64,000 bases of DNA from Atherinomorus stipes (lineage: Eukaryota > Chordata > Actinopteri > Atheriniformes > Atherinidae): assembly GCA_023101725.1 (NCBI GenBank), contig JALJCO010012876.1:462677-526676 (forward strand), given 5' to 3'. The position numbers and the translations under genes are program-made. How positions within the stretch are numbered: position 1 is the first letter of the stretch; each line of letters opens with the position of its first letter. Positions 34,071 through 43,985 of the stretch are shown in pieces. The notes beneath the pieces are model-generated. The model was not told the DNA's origin. It did no database searches and saw only the letters and a program-made list of their open reading frames with translations.

Positions 34071-34300
34071 AAAACGGCTTTGGCGCAGAGGTCCGGGGTT
34101 CCCGTCACGCAACCCAGGTGAACCACTGTGGACCCCTGAGCAAGGTCCTCAACCCACACCAACTACTCCCCAGGCGCTTTACAGGGTGCTCTCTGGCGTT
34201 CTCTGGCACTACTGTACAGAGATGGGTAAAATGCAGAGCCCTAATTTCCCCTCGGGGATCATACAAGTATCTAAAAAAAAAAAACAAAAAAAAAAAAAAC
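34071..34300 (+). mobile_element. tRNA-derived SINE, copy 1 (5'-truncated)
   Basis: The sequence runs GGCTTTGGCGCAGAGGTCCG, GGTTCCCGTC (a decayed B box), CCCAGGTGAACCACTGTGGA, CCCCTGAGCAAGGTCCTCAA, CCC-GGCGC, GAGATGGGTAAAATGCAGAG, AATTTCCCCTCGGGGATC and a long A tract. It shares this order with the copy at 59533-59795. The A box is missing, so it could not be transcribed by Pol III as it stands. The tail resembles LINE 3' ends, the usual route for SINE mobilisation. Confidence 0.8.
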
Positions 34301-35089
34301 AGCTCTCCAAATGTAAATTGTAAATTGTTATGTCTGTATCGGACTGCAATTGGTGCATGTTATAACCAAATTTTGCAATAATTTGAAGAGCATAATACGT
34401 TCTTCAAGTTCTCATTTGGTGCAAAGTCAGTATTAGCTTCGGTAAAGTTGTTGTGACTTGAACAATGAACGTGTAAAGCGTTTCAGCTATAACACAAAGA
34501 AAGGAACATGCACCAGGCATTTTGCTGCAAGAATTCTTCTAGTGCTTTTGGATTGTTTCCACAGTTGTGACAAGATGAGGCCTAGCAATAAAGTGCCTGC
34601 TGCTGGAAGCACAGGTAGCTATGTGTCTTGCCCATCTGCAGCTAGACTCAGTCCCACTCATCCTTTCAACATAGGTCACAGTTACAGTTTGCTGGTTTCT
34701 GTCTGGTGCAGATGTTTCCTTGATGTTTTATAGAGTTGAATTTGCACAAAATTAACCAGAATCAGTCTGGTAGGGCTCTTTCTTCTCTAAAATGAATTTA
34801 GCCTGTAGAGGTTAGTTACTGAGTGTTCCTCCACGCTTCTGCTTTGACAACGATGTAGAAGTTTGTGGAGTGGCAAGATCGTGATGAAAACATTTGGGCT
34901 GCTGTGCTAAACATTTGTGAGGCTTTTTGTTTGTTTTTTGGTGAAATATGATCCATGATACTGAAAGTATCTGATAATATCACTGTTCAGGTATTTTGAT
35001 CAAGTGATCTTGACCTGGCTGAGCCAGACTGTCATTTAGTTATAAAGTCTAATATTGGTTGATCATGAATGACACCATTGTCCTTATTA
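34301..35089. other. no gene; nothing recognised
   Basis: AT-rich, apparently single-copy sequence. Short frames lack domain features or splice context. Confidence 0.4.
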
Positions 35090-35345
35090 TTTCGGGCTGC
35101 TGGGTGGAGGTTTCCACCACAGTCTCACAGCGGGTTTTTAACAAATGAGTATCTGTGTGGAGGTTGCGTGTTCTCCCACCTGTGTGTGTACATTCTCCAG
35201 CTTCCTCCCACCATCCAAAGACGTGCATGTTGGTTAATTGGTTACTCTAAATTTTCCCTGGTTGATTGTTTCCGTGTTGGTCCTGCGATGGACTGGCCAG
35301 TGGCGACCTGTCCAGGGGGCCTGCATCTTGCATCCTGTTGTGATA
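35090..35345 (+). mobile_element. common teleost repeat (GTTCTCCC...CTTCCTCCCACC type)
   Basis: GTGTGGAGGTTGCGTGTTCT, CAGCTTCCTCCCACCATCCA, AAGACGTGCATGTTGGTTAA, TTGGTTACTCTAAATTTTCC, CCTGCGATGGACTGG and GGCGACCTGTCCAGGGGG occur in this order. It is one of the most abundant interspersed repeats of fish genomes. I recognise the sequence type but do not assign the class with certainty; SINE-like or non-LTR-derived origin is likely. The copy is incomplete at both ends. Confidence 0.75.
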
Positions 35346-35580
35346 AGCTGAATTTAGACAGAGAATTTCTAAGAACGCCGTTCTAAGAACTGTGCACCTC
35401 AAATTTCATGAACTATCCCTCTCCAAGGGAACTTTTTAATTTTGCATTCGCACATGAGTCAAGGACCTTGATAGGGGCAGATGCGATGCAACCGTCTGCG
35501 ACAGTGACGTGTTACTTTGCGCTCCAACAAAACAAAACAAAAAGTAAGGAGAGAAGACGATACCACCACCAGAAGCTACT

Positions 35581-35761
35581 ATGGAGAGTGAGGGAGCCAC
35601 AGTTTTGATGGTCTTGACAACAGGATTATTAACAACGTCAAACATTGAGGCTGGAAGAGCACAGAAAGAGCCAGGAGAGGAAGAATCAAGCAGAAGTAAT
35701 TCTTTGTTTCATGAAGGAAGAAAGGAGCAGAGCAGAGCGCCCCAGAAAAAGGAGACAATGT
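35581..35761 (+). other. exon-like open frame with strong splice donor
   Basis: The frame from ATG 35581 gives charged sequence (EAGRAQKEPGEEESSR, then HEGRKEQSRAPQKKE) and reaches GT/GTAAGT at 35761/35762, a near-consensus donor. Upstream, another frame reads ERRRYHHQKLLWRVREP. I do not recognise a family. It may be the start of a broken transposon gene or pure chance. No acceptor or second exon was confirmed. Confidence 0.25.
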
Positions 35762-35836
35762 GTAAGTTTAACTTGTTGAACATGCACTGGTTGTATCTGT
35801 GTCATGTCTGTAAACAGTTGAGACGTTGTTCTATTG

Positions 35837-36047
35837 CAGGGATCACCAAATCTGGACCTCTTGGGCCAGTGTCCAGAAGGTTTTCAACATTTCTATGCTT
35901 CAGCACACCTGACTCAAATTAAGTGGATCTAATGGCCAATGAAGTTCTGTACAATGACATGTTAATTTCAGTCAGGTGTGTTGGCACAAGGACACAGTGA
36001 AAGCCTTCTGGACACTGGCCCAAGAGGTCCGGATTTGGTGATCCCTG
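35837..36047. mobile_element. hAT MITE with perfect 8-bp target duplication
   Basis: The 211-bp element starts CAGGGATCACCAAATCTGGA and ends with its complement at 36047. The arms pair for 44 bp with one mismatch (CTGG against CCGG). TTCTATTG flanks both sides exactly (35829-35836 and 36048-36055). CAGGG ends and 8-bp duplications define hAT. It has no coding capacity, and the near-perfect arms would fold into a long hairpin if transcribed. Confidence 0.97.
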
Positions 36048-36280
36048 TTCTATTGTTTGCCTTTAGGGGCGACAAAATACTAAACACCTACTGTATGACA
36101 TATGTGTTTCTATGGAACCCCGTCAAGACCCTGCCTCAGAGTAGGAGCTAAAATGATTATAGGAACTGAGGGTCATGGTCCCTAGTTCCTGTCTGCCTGA
36201 ATGCTCAAAAAAGCATCCCTGTTCCTGAAAAGGTTATAGAAAAGGTTATATTTTGCACTTACCTCCCGAAACAGGGGGCT

Positions 36281-36498
36281 TGTACTTGTGTCTGTGCCTG
36301 AATCTAGTTTTGTTCTATGGAAGTAGTATAAAGTTTATTTTAGTTAGTTATTTTATATAAGGTATTTATATATAGTCAGTCATGTCTATCTGTATCTGTA
36401 TCACCGCGGGATGGATGAGAAAACGCAATTTCGATTTCTTTGTATGTCTGCACATGTAAAGTAATTGACAATGAAGATGACTTTGACTTTGACTTTGA
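36281..36498 (+). mobile_element. LINE-type 3' tail ending in (TTTGAC)n
   Basis: GATGAGAAAACGCAATTTCG, TTTGTATGTCTGCACATGTA, AATTGACAATGAAGATGAC and about three TTTGAC units close this segment. Fish non-LTR elements often end in AATTGACAATAAAG-TGAC plus TTTGAC repeats. Only the 3' region is present; the left boundary is uncertain. Confidence 0.65.
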
Positions 36499-36582
36499 GG
36501 AACTTCAAAAGGTTGCTACAGTGCGAATGACCCTGATATTAAAAAAAATGAGTCCTTTGTTGTTAATATCACTATATTCTAT

Positions 36583-36645
36583 ACCTCATCCCCCATTGTG
36601 GGACAAATAAAGGTTTTTCTTATCTTATCTTATCTCATCTGCTTC
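36583..36645 (+). mobile_element. LINE-type 3' tail ending in (TCTTA)n
   Basis: CCCCATTGTGGGACAAATAA followed by AGG and TCTTATCTTATCTTATC is a standard fish non-LTR 3' terminus, probably of the L2/CR1 kind. It is different from the TTTGAC tail 100 bp upstream, so at least two truncated insertions landed close together. Confidence 0.7.
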
Positions 36646-36727
36646 AATATTGGTCAAGTATTGAAAAATTTAACTGGAATTATTCCCATCTATTTTTTTT
36701 TTTTTTTTACATCACTTGATACATTAA

Positions 36728-36916
36728 ATGTGCCACCAGTATCACCCAGCCGATTCACCTGGGGACGTGGCCGGGGAGACAGAAGAAAGGTACACCCAGG
36801 AGCAAGGGGAGAAAAGCCATAAAGAACGGAAGAGGAAACTTCAGGGCACACGAAAAGCAGAAACAAGGCTATCTGAAGTGGCAGCTAAAAAGAAAAGAGG
36901 ATGGCGGGGAAGGTAG
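36728..36916 (+). other. exon-like basic open frame
   Basis: A T15 tract and TGCCACCAG precede an open frame containing ETEERYTQEQGEKSHKERKR and KKKRGWRGR. The composition is strongly charged. The pyrimidine tract plus CAG resembles a splice acceptor, and GGAAG/GTAGAG at 36911 resembles a weak donor. I recognise no domain. It could be a decayed internal exon of a transposon-encoded protein. Confidence 0.2.
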
Positions 36917-37083
36917 AGAAAACAGTGGCTTAAGTATTTTGTTGCTGTTCAGTTTCTTTATATTATACATCAACTCTTTTCACGGACAGGCTTGTTTGCT
37001 GACAGTGGTTTATTTTTACTTAAACAATTTAGTCTGCCTTTTTGTGCACTATGAAAGTTATATAAAATATTTGTTTTTACCTT

Positions 37084-37267
37084 CATGAGGTTCCCCAATT
37101 ACAGTCCTCGGCCGGTATCCTGCAGGTATTGGGTTGCTGCAGCACACCTTGTGACTTGTGGAGTTTGACATCAAACCCAACTTGCTAATTCGTGGGGAGT
37201 AGGTGTGTGAGAGGGAAGCACCTGAGGATACCAGCCCTGGAGGAAGGATTTGGTGAGCCCTGCCTTG
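37084..37267. mobile_element. older hAT-like MITE related to CAGGG family
   Basis: CCCCAATTACAGTCCTCGG and CCGGTATCCTGCAGGT on the left mirror ACCTGAGGATACCAGCCCTG and GGATTTGGTGAGCCCTG on the right, with several mismatches and gaps. The right end reads CAGGGCTCACCAAATCC on the minus strand, close to the ends of the element at 35837. No target duplication survives, so it is older. Confidence 0.65.
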
Positions 37268-37439
37268 TTCCTTTTATTCTATATGCGACCCAAACAGAAT
37301 ACTTTGGATATAGTCTGAATAAAATGCCAGTGTGTTCATTCAGTTGCTGGTGTGTACACGGTGCATAAAGATACGAGCTGTACTGTGATGCTCCTGCTTT
37401 TGTGAAGTGCAGTTTCTCTGCTCAGGGGTTATTAAGAAG

Positions 37440-37620
37440 AGGTTAGTAGCTTAGCTATGTTCCAGATTGAACAGCAACCCTGGGTTTTCTGTTCCAAAAG
37501 GCTGATCTATCTAAGTTTATCAGAAACATGCTGTGAACCTAACCTGGTAGGGAGCAGGTTTTGTTCCAGACTATGTTAACTTATCTGGCTTAGTTTCTGA
37601 GAGCAGTGGCTTCCTGCAAT
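37440..37620. mobile_element. fragment related to the 53.6-kb element
   Basis: AACCTAACCTGGTAGGGAGC followed by AGGTT near 37547 matches ACTAACCTGGTCGGGAGCAG near 53809. The surrounding GTTCCAAAAGGCTGATC and GACTATGTTAACTTATC words have the sound of decayed ends of the same class. No boundaries could be fixed. Confidence 0.45.
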
Positions 37621-38224
37621 TAGAAAGTGGCATTTCTATTTGAAAAGGTCCATAGATGCAGAGGCATAAATTATACATGCCGTTCAGTTGAAAATATTAT
37701 TAAACTGTATCTCGACATCTGTCAAATCCTGAATGATATTGTTTCTGCGACATGTGTGCTCCTTTATCTCACGAATCTTTTTGATCCTTGTAAACTCACT
37801 TGATCCCAAATACAGGTGAATTTGATGGGTTTCATGGAGATAAATTCCCTCCCACACTCCTCACCCGCAGGCTGCAAATGTTCCATGGCCTTAAAAAATG
37901 CAGCTTAATTTTCTAATACTTTGGCCTACTGTTGAAATTGTTATTTCAAAGGAATCACTGTTTTTTTTATTTTAGGGTTAGAAAAAAACGTGGCTAAATA
38001 GGATAGATATTTTGTTCTATCAGTTTCTTCGACTTAACAGCTAAAAAAAAAGGTTGGGTAAATAAATTAAAATGTAGATCTTGGGAATTATGTAGGGAAA
38101 AACCCTATAAGCTAATGACAAGAGAAATATTTAGTTTTTTAGGTATGTTGTGGTAATTAACACAATTTTTTATGAAAAACAAACTGCAACAACCTACAAA
38201 TGTATATTTAAAAACATTTGTCTG
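37621..38224. other. no gene; AT-rich
   Basis: AT-rich spacer with short A and T runs. Nothing recognised. Confidence 0.4.
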
Positions 38225-38308
38225 TTCTTCATTTTTTTAGTCAAATAGAGAGCCATGTGGAAGTCCAAAAGCCACTTGTGGCTCTGGAGCCGCCGGTTGC
38301 AGAGCCTG
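38225..38308 (+). mobile_element. hAT-type right end fragment
   Basis: CCACTTGTGGCTCTGGAGCC followed by GCCGGTTGCAGAGCCTG resembles the right end of an old hAT family whose ends read as CAGGG-TCGGCAACC-GCGGCTC on the opposite strand. No left end found; low-confidence boundaries. Confidence 0.4.
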
Positions 38309-38395
38309 ATCCTCCTGGGGCGCAAACCAGTTACAACGTGGTCTACAGCAAAACACACGTCATGATTGATATGACATTTTCTGCCGTTTGCGTGG

Positions 38396-38448
38396 TCTGG
38401 GGTTCCATCCTGGTTTGAGGGTCCATCCTGGTCTGGGGTTCCGTCAGA
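38396..38448 (+). repeat. three-copy GGTCTGGGGTTCCATCCT minisatellite
   Basis: GTCTGGGGTTCCATCCTGG, TTTGAGGGTCCATCCTGG and TCTGGGGTTCCGTC are successive units of about 18 bp. On the minus strand they encode repeated D-G-P/T-x-D-Q residues, but the frame is otherwise unremarkable. Confidence 0.65.
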
Positions 38449-38989
38449 GAGGGTATTCAATGTGCGTACTATGAATAATGTGCCACATTCATGGAGCCGG
38501 TACCGGAGATCATTCATGCAGCATCATGCTTGTGGGAAGGTTCTGTGTGTGATTAAATTTTCACAACCATTTCAATTTAAAATGGTTTGAAGAAAGTCAA
38601 CTTTCCTAATAGCTACATATTTTATAATCAAATTTCTACATCTTCTGTTTGAAACAGCAACATCTGGTAACTGAATGAAATAGGATCAGATAAAAGAAAC
38701 TCAGTAATTTATAGAATAAAGCTGACAATCAAATAATAAGTCAGAAGAGTACAGTGAGTTACTGTGTTTTCATCCTTACACACTGACTTTGTGGAAACGG
38801 TGGAGGGGGGGCTGGATGAAATGTGTCGGGTTTTTTCACCAGTATTATAATTTTTCTCTCCTCATAAGCTTAAGGAGGACCTGAATTCATCTGCAAACAG
38901 TAGGGTGCTCAACATTTTACTATTTTCATCATCCAAGGGATGCCTCTCATTCTCCTGGCTTAATCAAGCCGGCTTGGAAAGCTGGTTCA

Positions 38990-39560
38990 TGCCGGAGGGG
39001 AACCGAAGAGCGGGATAGTTTTCCGAGGATTAGCGAGAGAGCTCAGGCTTTGTTGCAGATTTGTTAAAGGGACAGGTATGGGAGCAGCTCCCTCGTACTT
39101 TTCATGCTGATTGCGGAACGGGAGACCGACAACAGCCGAGCATGTAACGTTATCACCGGCCTCTATGTGAAGCGGGTCCGAGTTACAGTGACATCACTCC
39201 ACACTGATTTGTGTATGGCGATGTCGTATTGTTTTCCCTGACCCATGTTTTACCGTCTTTCGCTCGCATATTGATAAAATGATCGGTGTTACCAACGGCC
39301 GTCTGCCCGACAGCACGTGAACCCAGCATCAGCGAGACTCTGGTTTCTCCCCACCGCAGCGCGGTGACTTTTCAAAGGCATTACCTCAAACTGAGCTGAA
39401 AACTCCGGTGTGTCCGGTGAGTTTCTGTGTTTTCCTACTGTCACGCTTCTCCTGAACGCAAAAACATGGCGATACGACATGGCAGCCCCCACCGAGCCGA
39501 CCCGCTCAATGTGTAAAAGAATGATGCGGACGGAAAATTTAGAACTCACATTCACATCAA
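38990..39560. promoter_or_regulatory. CpG-rich, promoter-like block
   Basis: CpG sites are dense here (AACGGGAGACCGACAACAGC, GCGGGTCCGAG, GTCTTTCGCTCGC, CACCGCAGCGCGG) in a CpG-poor region, and no transposon explains them. CCGGTGTGTCCG/GTGAGT at about 39416 would make a good splice donor on the plus strand. Together these resemble a CpG-island promoter with a noncoding first exon. No TATA box or coding start is convincing, and an unknown repeat remains possible. Confidence 0.35.
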
Positions 39561-39676
39561 CCCTTTTGTTTCGAATCAGGGTCACTTTGCTTCATTTGAG
39601 GGTATTGTGAATGCACAAACTGATTCTGATTTAGACCAAGCAATGGCATTGAGGCTTGATAATCTGCTTTATATTA

Positions 39677-40571
39677 CACGGCCCGGCCAAAAAAAAAGTC
39701 GCCAACAAAAAAAAGGTCAAACATTTGACATTTGGTTGGACCGCCTTTAGCTTTGATTGCGGCAGCATTCGCTGTGTTTCCAGAAGCTTCTGCAATGTCA
39801 CCAGATTTATTTGCATCCTGTTGCATCAATTTTTCACCAAGATCTTGATGATGATTGTAGAGTCTGACCACAGCACATCCCAAAGTTTCTTAATGGGGTT
39901 CAGGTCTGGACTCTGTGGCGGCCAATCCATGTGTGAAAATGATGTCTGATGATCCCTGAACCATCTTTCACAATCGAAGCCCGATAAATTCTGGCACGGT
40001 CATCTTGAAATATGGCCGTGCCATCAGGAAAGAAACATCCATTGATGGAATAACCTGGTCATTCAGTATATTCAGGTATCAGCTGACCTCATTATCTGAG
40101 CTCATACTGTTGCTGAACCTGGACCTGAGCAACTGCAGCAACCCCAGATCATCACACTGCCCCCACAGGCTCATACAGTAGGCACTAGGCATGATGCGGC
40201 ATCACTTCATCTGCCTTTCCGGCCACATTTCTTCCTGGAAGACGATGGTCCACTATCCTTCCAGTTTTTCATAATGCGTTGGACTGTTCTGAACCCAGTT
40301 TTAGTAGTTTCTGCATCTCCTTAGATGTTTTCACCTCTTGATGCCAATGATTTGACCCTTCTCAGACAGACTAACATCTTTTCCACGACCACGGATGTGT
40401 CTTTCCACATGGTTGTCTAGGCAATGAGAAGCAAGTCATTGCACCAGTTGGGGTTAAATAACTTGTTGCCAGCTGAAAGATAATCGCCCATGCAGTAATT
40501 ATCCAATAGGAGGCTCGTACCTATTTGCTTAGTTAAATCCAGGTGGCGACATTTTTTTTGGCCAGGCAGTG
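39677..40571 (-). mobile_element. Tc1/mariner-type element, degenerate
   Basis: The left end CACGGCCCGGCCAAAAAAAA and complement of the right end CACTGCCTGGCCAAAAAAAA (ending 40571) are inverted repeats, each continuing into a TGGCGAC/GTCGCC word. TA borders both sides. Inside, minus-strand scraps of a Tc1-type transposase remain in several frames, such as [20 protein letters not shown] near 39830 and the C-terminal KAKGGPTKCQM near 39720. Stops and frameshifts make it dead. Confidence 0.85.
39715..39883 (-). pseudogene. Tc1-type transposase C-terminal scrap
   Basis: The minus-strand frame holds [20 protein letters not shown] and AAIKAKGGPTKCQM. This matches the last part of Tc1-type transposases that end in KGGPT plus an aromatic or basic residue. 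The catalytic DDE residues lie upstream in other frames. No function can remain. Confidence 0.65.
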
Positions 40572-43500
40572 TATAAGCGTTTGGTACCGTTGGTAAATGC
40601 TACCAAAACAAACACACGTGTAGGACTTCTTTAGAAATAACTCATGGTCAAACATGGAGTGATGTCGATGTGAAAATTTATAATCGATAACCTACATGGT
40701 CAGAAGAAAACATCCCAGTTCCTAGTAAGTAATGTCCCACAGAAATAATGTAATTTTTAATTAACTAGCTGTGAAATGGAAGCTCTGGATGGAATATGCC
40801 CACGCAGTTTTAAAAAAAAAAAAGTGAAAAAAAAAAACCTACATCAACATAAGGCCTATATAATATACATGATTTTCTTGGAAGAAGTGGCAGCTCAGCT
40901 CAGTCAAATGAGACTCTGGCTCGTTTGACTAAAGTACAGCATGAACGCGATGTGGTCCAGAAGATCACCCCCACCCACCAACTGAGCCAAGTCCCCAATG
41001 GGACCTAGTCTAACAGATTATCTGGTGTGAATGCACCCTTACAGAGCATTCAAAAATTGTTTACACTGTTTGCATCTATGATGAGCTTTTCACAGCACAA
41101 ACTGAAGAAATCATGACTGGTAATGGTACAGAATAAAACTGCAACATTTAGTGTTGGTAGTGTGTATGCAGAAGAGGTACCACAGAGAAACAGGAAGAAC
41201 TTCTCTGTCTTGTTACATGACTCTCTTGACTTCTCTGATGGAACCGATTTGGTAAGAGATAATGAATTCAAGAGTGCAAATGCAGTGTTGCCACGCCTAA
41301 ACTTCTCATCTCAAACATGTAGGAGAACCACTATTACACCATCAGATGGGGACTCAGAGGGACCACACAGCAGGAGCTCAGTCATTCATCAGTGTGAACA
41401 TCTACTGTAGTTATGGTCTCGGAATGATAAGGTTTAAAACGAACTTTTCAGACAGGCTGCCTGTCCCAAGTGTGATTATGATAACAGTCCCACTTCTACT
41501 GTAACAAACAGGAAGCATTTACTTTGTTTTGTTTTTTTATTTATCTATTTATTTTTAGAAAAATGCATCATTTGTCATTCTCTTAGGGTTTAAATGAAGC
41601 CACATTTATATGACGTGCCAATTGTCATTGATCTGCTATAAATATATAGAGTGAAAGAAATCTATCAAAAAAATTGTTCAAAAGCTGCAACTGTCACTTT
41701 GTCAACAACCACAGCGACTAAATAAGAAGAAACTTCTGTAATTAAACTTAAGTATGGCAGTCATGCCACATGTGCTGCAAGAAGCACAGGCTCAGATATG
41801 TGTGTGCAAATTCATGCACATACATTTGCTTTCATGTCAGCATGCTTTCATATGTACGTGCTTGAATTACAGCTGAAGAGACTTGGCAACACTTGTCCCC
41901 TGAAGGACTGTGAGAATGTTTTGCAGGCTGTTGCGTAAAATTCTCCAGTTTGTTTGTTTGTTCTGCCTTAGTACTATAAAAACTCTAGAACAGGCTCTTG
42001 GCACCGCCCTGTTTACTGTATCTACCAAGGTCTGTGACTCCGGAGGGATGGAGCAGAGAAGGTCTGGGGAACAAATGTTTCCCCCAGATAACTCACTGCA
42101 GAGGGGCACTGATTAGAGCAGCCACAGGGAGACTGATATTTGAATGACTGGTGGAGGAGTTAGGGGAGGGGTGCAATAGGGATGACAGGCAAAGGGAAGT
42201 CAGCTGCATCACAAGACATCTTCATCTGTCCTTCATGTTTAATCCCACTGGTCTTTTTTTGCTAATGAAACAGAATTTTAAGAGAAAAAAAAATAGTCTA
42301 AAAGGGAGGAAACAGAGACAAAAACAAAAATATCCCCCAGCAGGGAATGTCTCACCTAAAGGAGTGCCATCTGGGGCTGAACACTGAAAAGGAGACAGGA
42401 GAACTGAGACAAGACAGCCAGACCCGGGGTCCATCAGAGAGGAGAAGGTGGGAGTCCAGCTGGGTCCCATTAGGACTGAACCACATGTGTTCGCCAGGGG
42501 TGGGTGGGAGGTGTGGCGGACGAAGGGAGCAGGAGGGAGCAGAGAGGGCAGTGAGGAGGAAGTGCTGAGAGCGATGGGCCTAGACCCTGTGAAGCTTTAT
42601 TAGGCCTGTCGTCTGCTCCTCTCAACTGGGCCGCTCACACTCCCCTGCAACACCCCCCCAACCCTCCTTTGCCCTCGGGCAGCGCCAGGGCAGAACAGTA
42701 TAAAACTATTAGAAGGAGAGAGACGGGACCAGACCACCCAGACAAGCATACACACACCCATAATGGCTACCAGGAGGAGGCCCCAGCGTGAGAGCTGCAG
42801 CTGGAAGAGATGAGGGACACTTTCAAACACACATGTGCATCTATGTGACACAAACTATACACGCTGAAGTGGGGGGCATGTAAAAGCAAAGTGTAACAGT
42901 GACAGACAGTTCAGTCTTTCATATAAATGTCAGACCCACATGCGATGGTTTATTTCTTTCATTTATTGTATTTTACCTGAGACTGTCCGGTCTAACATTT
43001 TAGGGGACACAAAAGTGGTATTTGCATTTATGTTAATATTTCTGAGAATGTGTATGCCTGTCATCGCCATCTGTGGATTTCTCGTGCCTGTGGTTTAGAT
43101 CGGTTTGGACATCTGAGCTTCTGCATGCTGAGCATATGTGTAAGAAAAAGACTGAGACAGATAAAGATTATTTGCAGGCATAAAAATATTTGGGTGCCCT
43201 CACTAACATTTCAGAGGCCTGGCATGTTTGACATTGTCTTCAGGCACATCTGCCACCTGTATTTCTTCTACCACTGAGGCATGCTTTCAACCCTGCAGTG
43301 CAACCCTAAACCTGATCTGGATCCAGAGCAGATTCATCATAGAATGAGTCGACATTTGTTAGAAAGCAATGAAGGATAACAAGCCTTCTAATTAAGTCTA
43401 CTTTATCCATATTAGCACACTTTGTTAAACCTGCTTAACTGTTGGCTAAAGTCTCAAACTTGACTGTATATCATGCTTAAACAAAGTGGCTGACTTTCAA

Positions 43501-43920
43501 AGTCCCTTTATTTGTTGTGTTTTAAAGGTGATAATAAAACAGCAATAACACATTTTATTTAAAAGGGAGCATTTAAATCCTCTGCCATTGTCCGATTTAA
43601 CTGTTTGAAAGAACATGAACCTCAACTAGATTATAATGTAGGCTTCTTCTAGTTTCATGAATTTTAATGAAAGTGTTGTGAATTTTGTCTGATGGATTTT
43701 TGTGTGATCAAACAAACATCTTATATGTTTAATCAAAACTTGAAGCAAATGAGGAAATAGCTTAACAAACAAGGTAAATGGTGAGCAGTGAAAATGAAAT
43801 GCAAAACTTACCCAATTATCTTTGCCTTTTAAACTCAATAAGAAAAGCAAATCAAAATTGAAACTTGTTTAAATCAAACACAACCTAGCAAAATTAAAAC
43901 TTAAATACAAAGAGTCAAAG
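40572..43920. other. no gene; one possible MITE end near 41040
   Basis: GGTGTGAATGCACCCTTA at 41023-41040 resembles a common fish DNA-element end, but no left end was found. 42600-42720 is GC-rich with CTCGGGCAGCGCCAGGG and a TATAAAA-like word. No coding exon is supported. Confidence 0.35.
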
Positions 43921-43934
43921 ATAGTGTGGCCACG

Positions 43935-43985
43935 TACGCAACAGAGGGCCCGGGCGCCAAGTAGCCCGGGCGCACGATCAGTCGG
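43935..43985. repeat. GC-rich patch with duplicated GCCCGGGCGC
   Basis: GCCCGGGCGC appears twice, 18 bp apart (about 43949 and 43967), in an otherwise AT-rich region; each copy contains the palindrome GCCCGGGC. The patch is only about 50 bp. It could be a decayed end of a GC-rich repeat or a small regulatory site. Confidence 0.5.

Noticed and set aside
38194..38517. 107-codon minus-strand frame with DQDG repeats
   Set aside because: The repeats come from a three-copy minisatellite, and the rest overlaps a hAT-end fragment.
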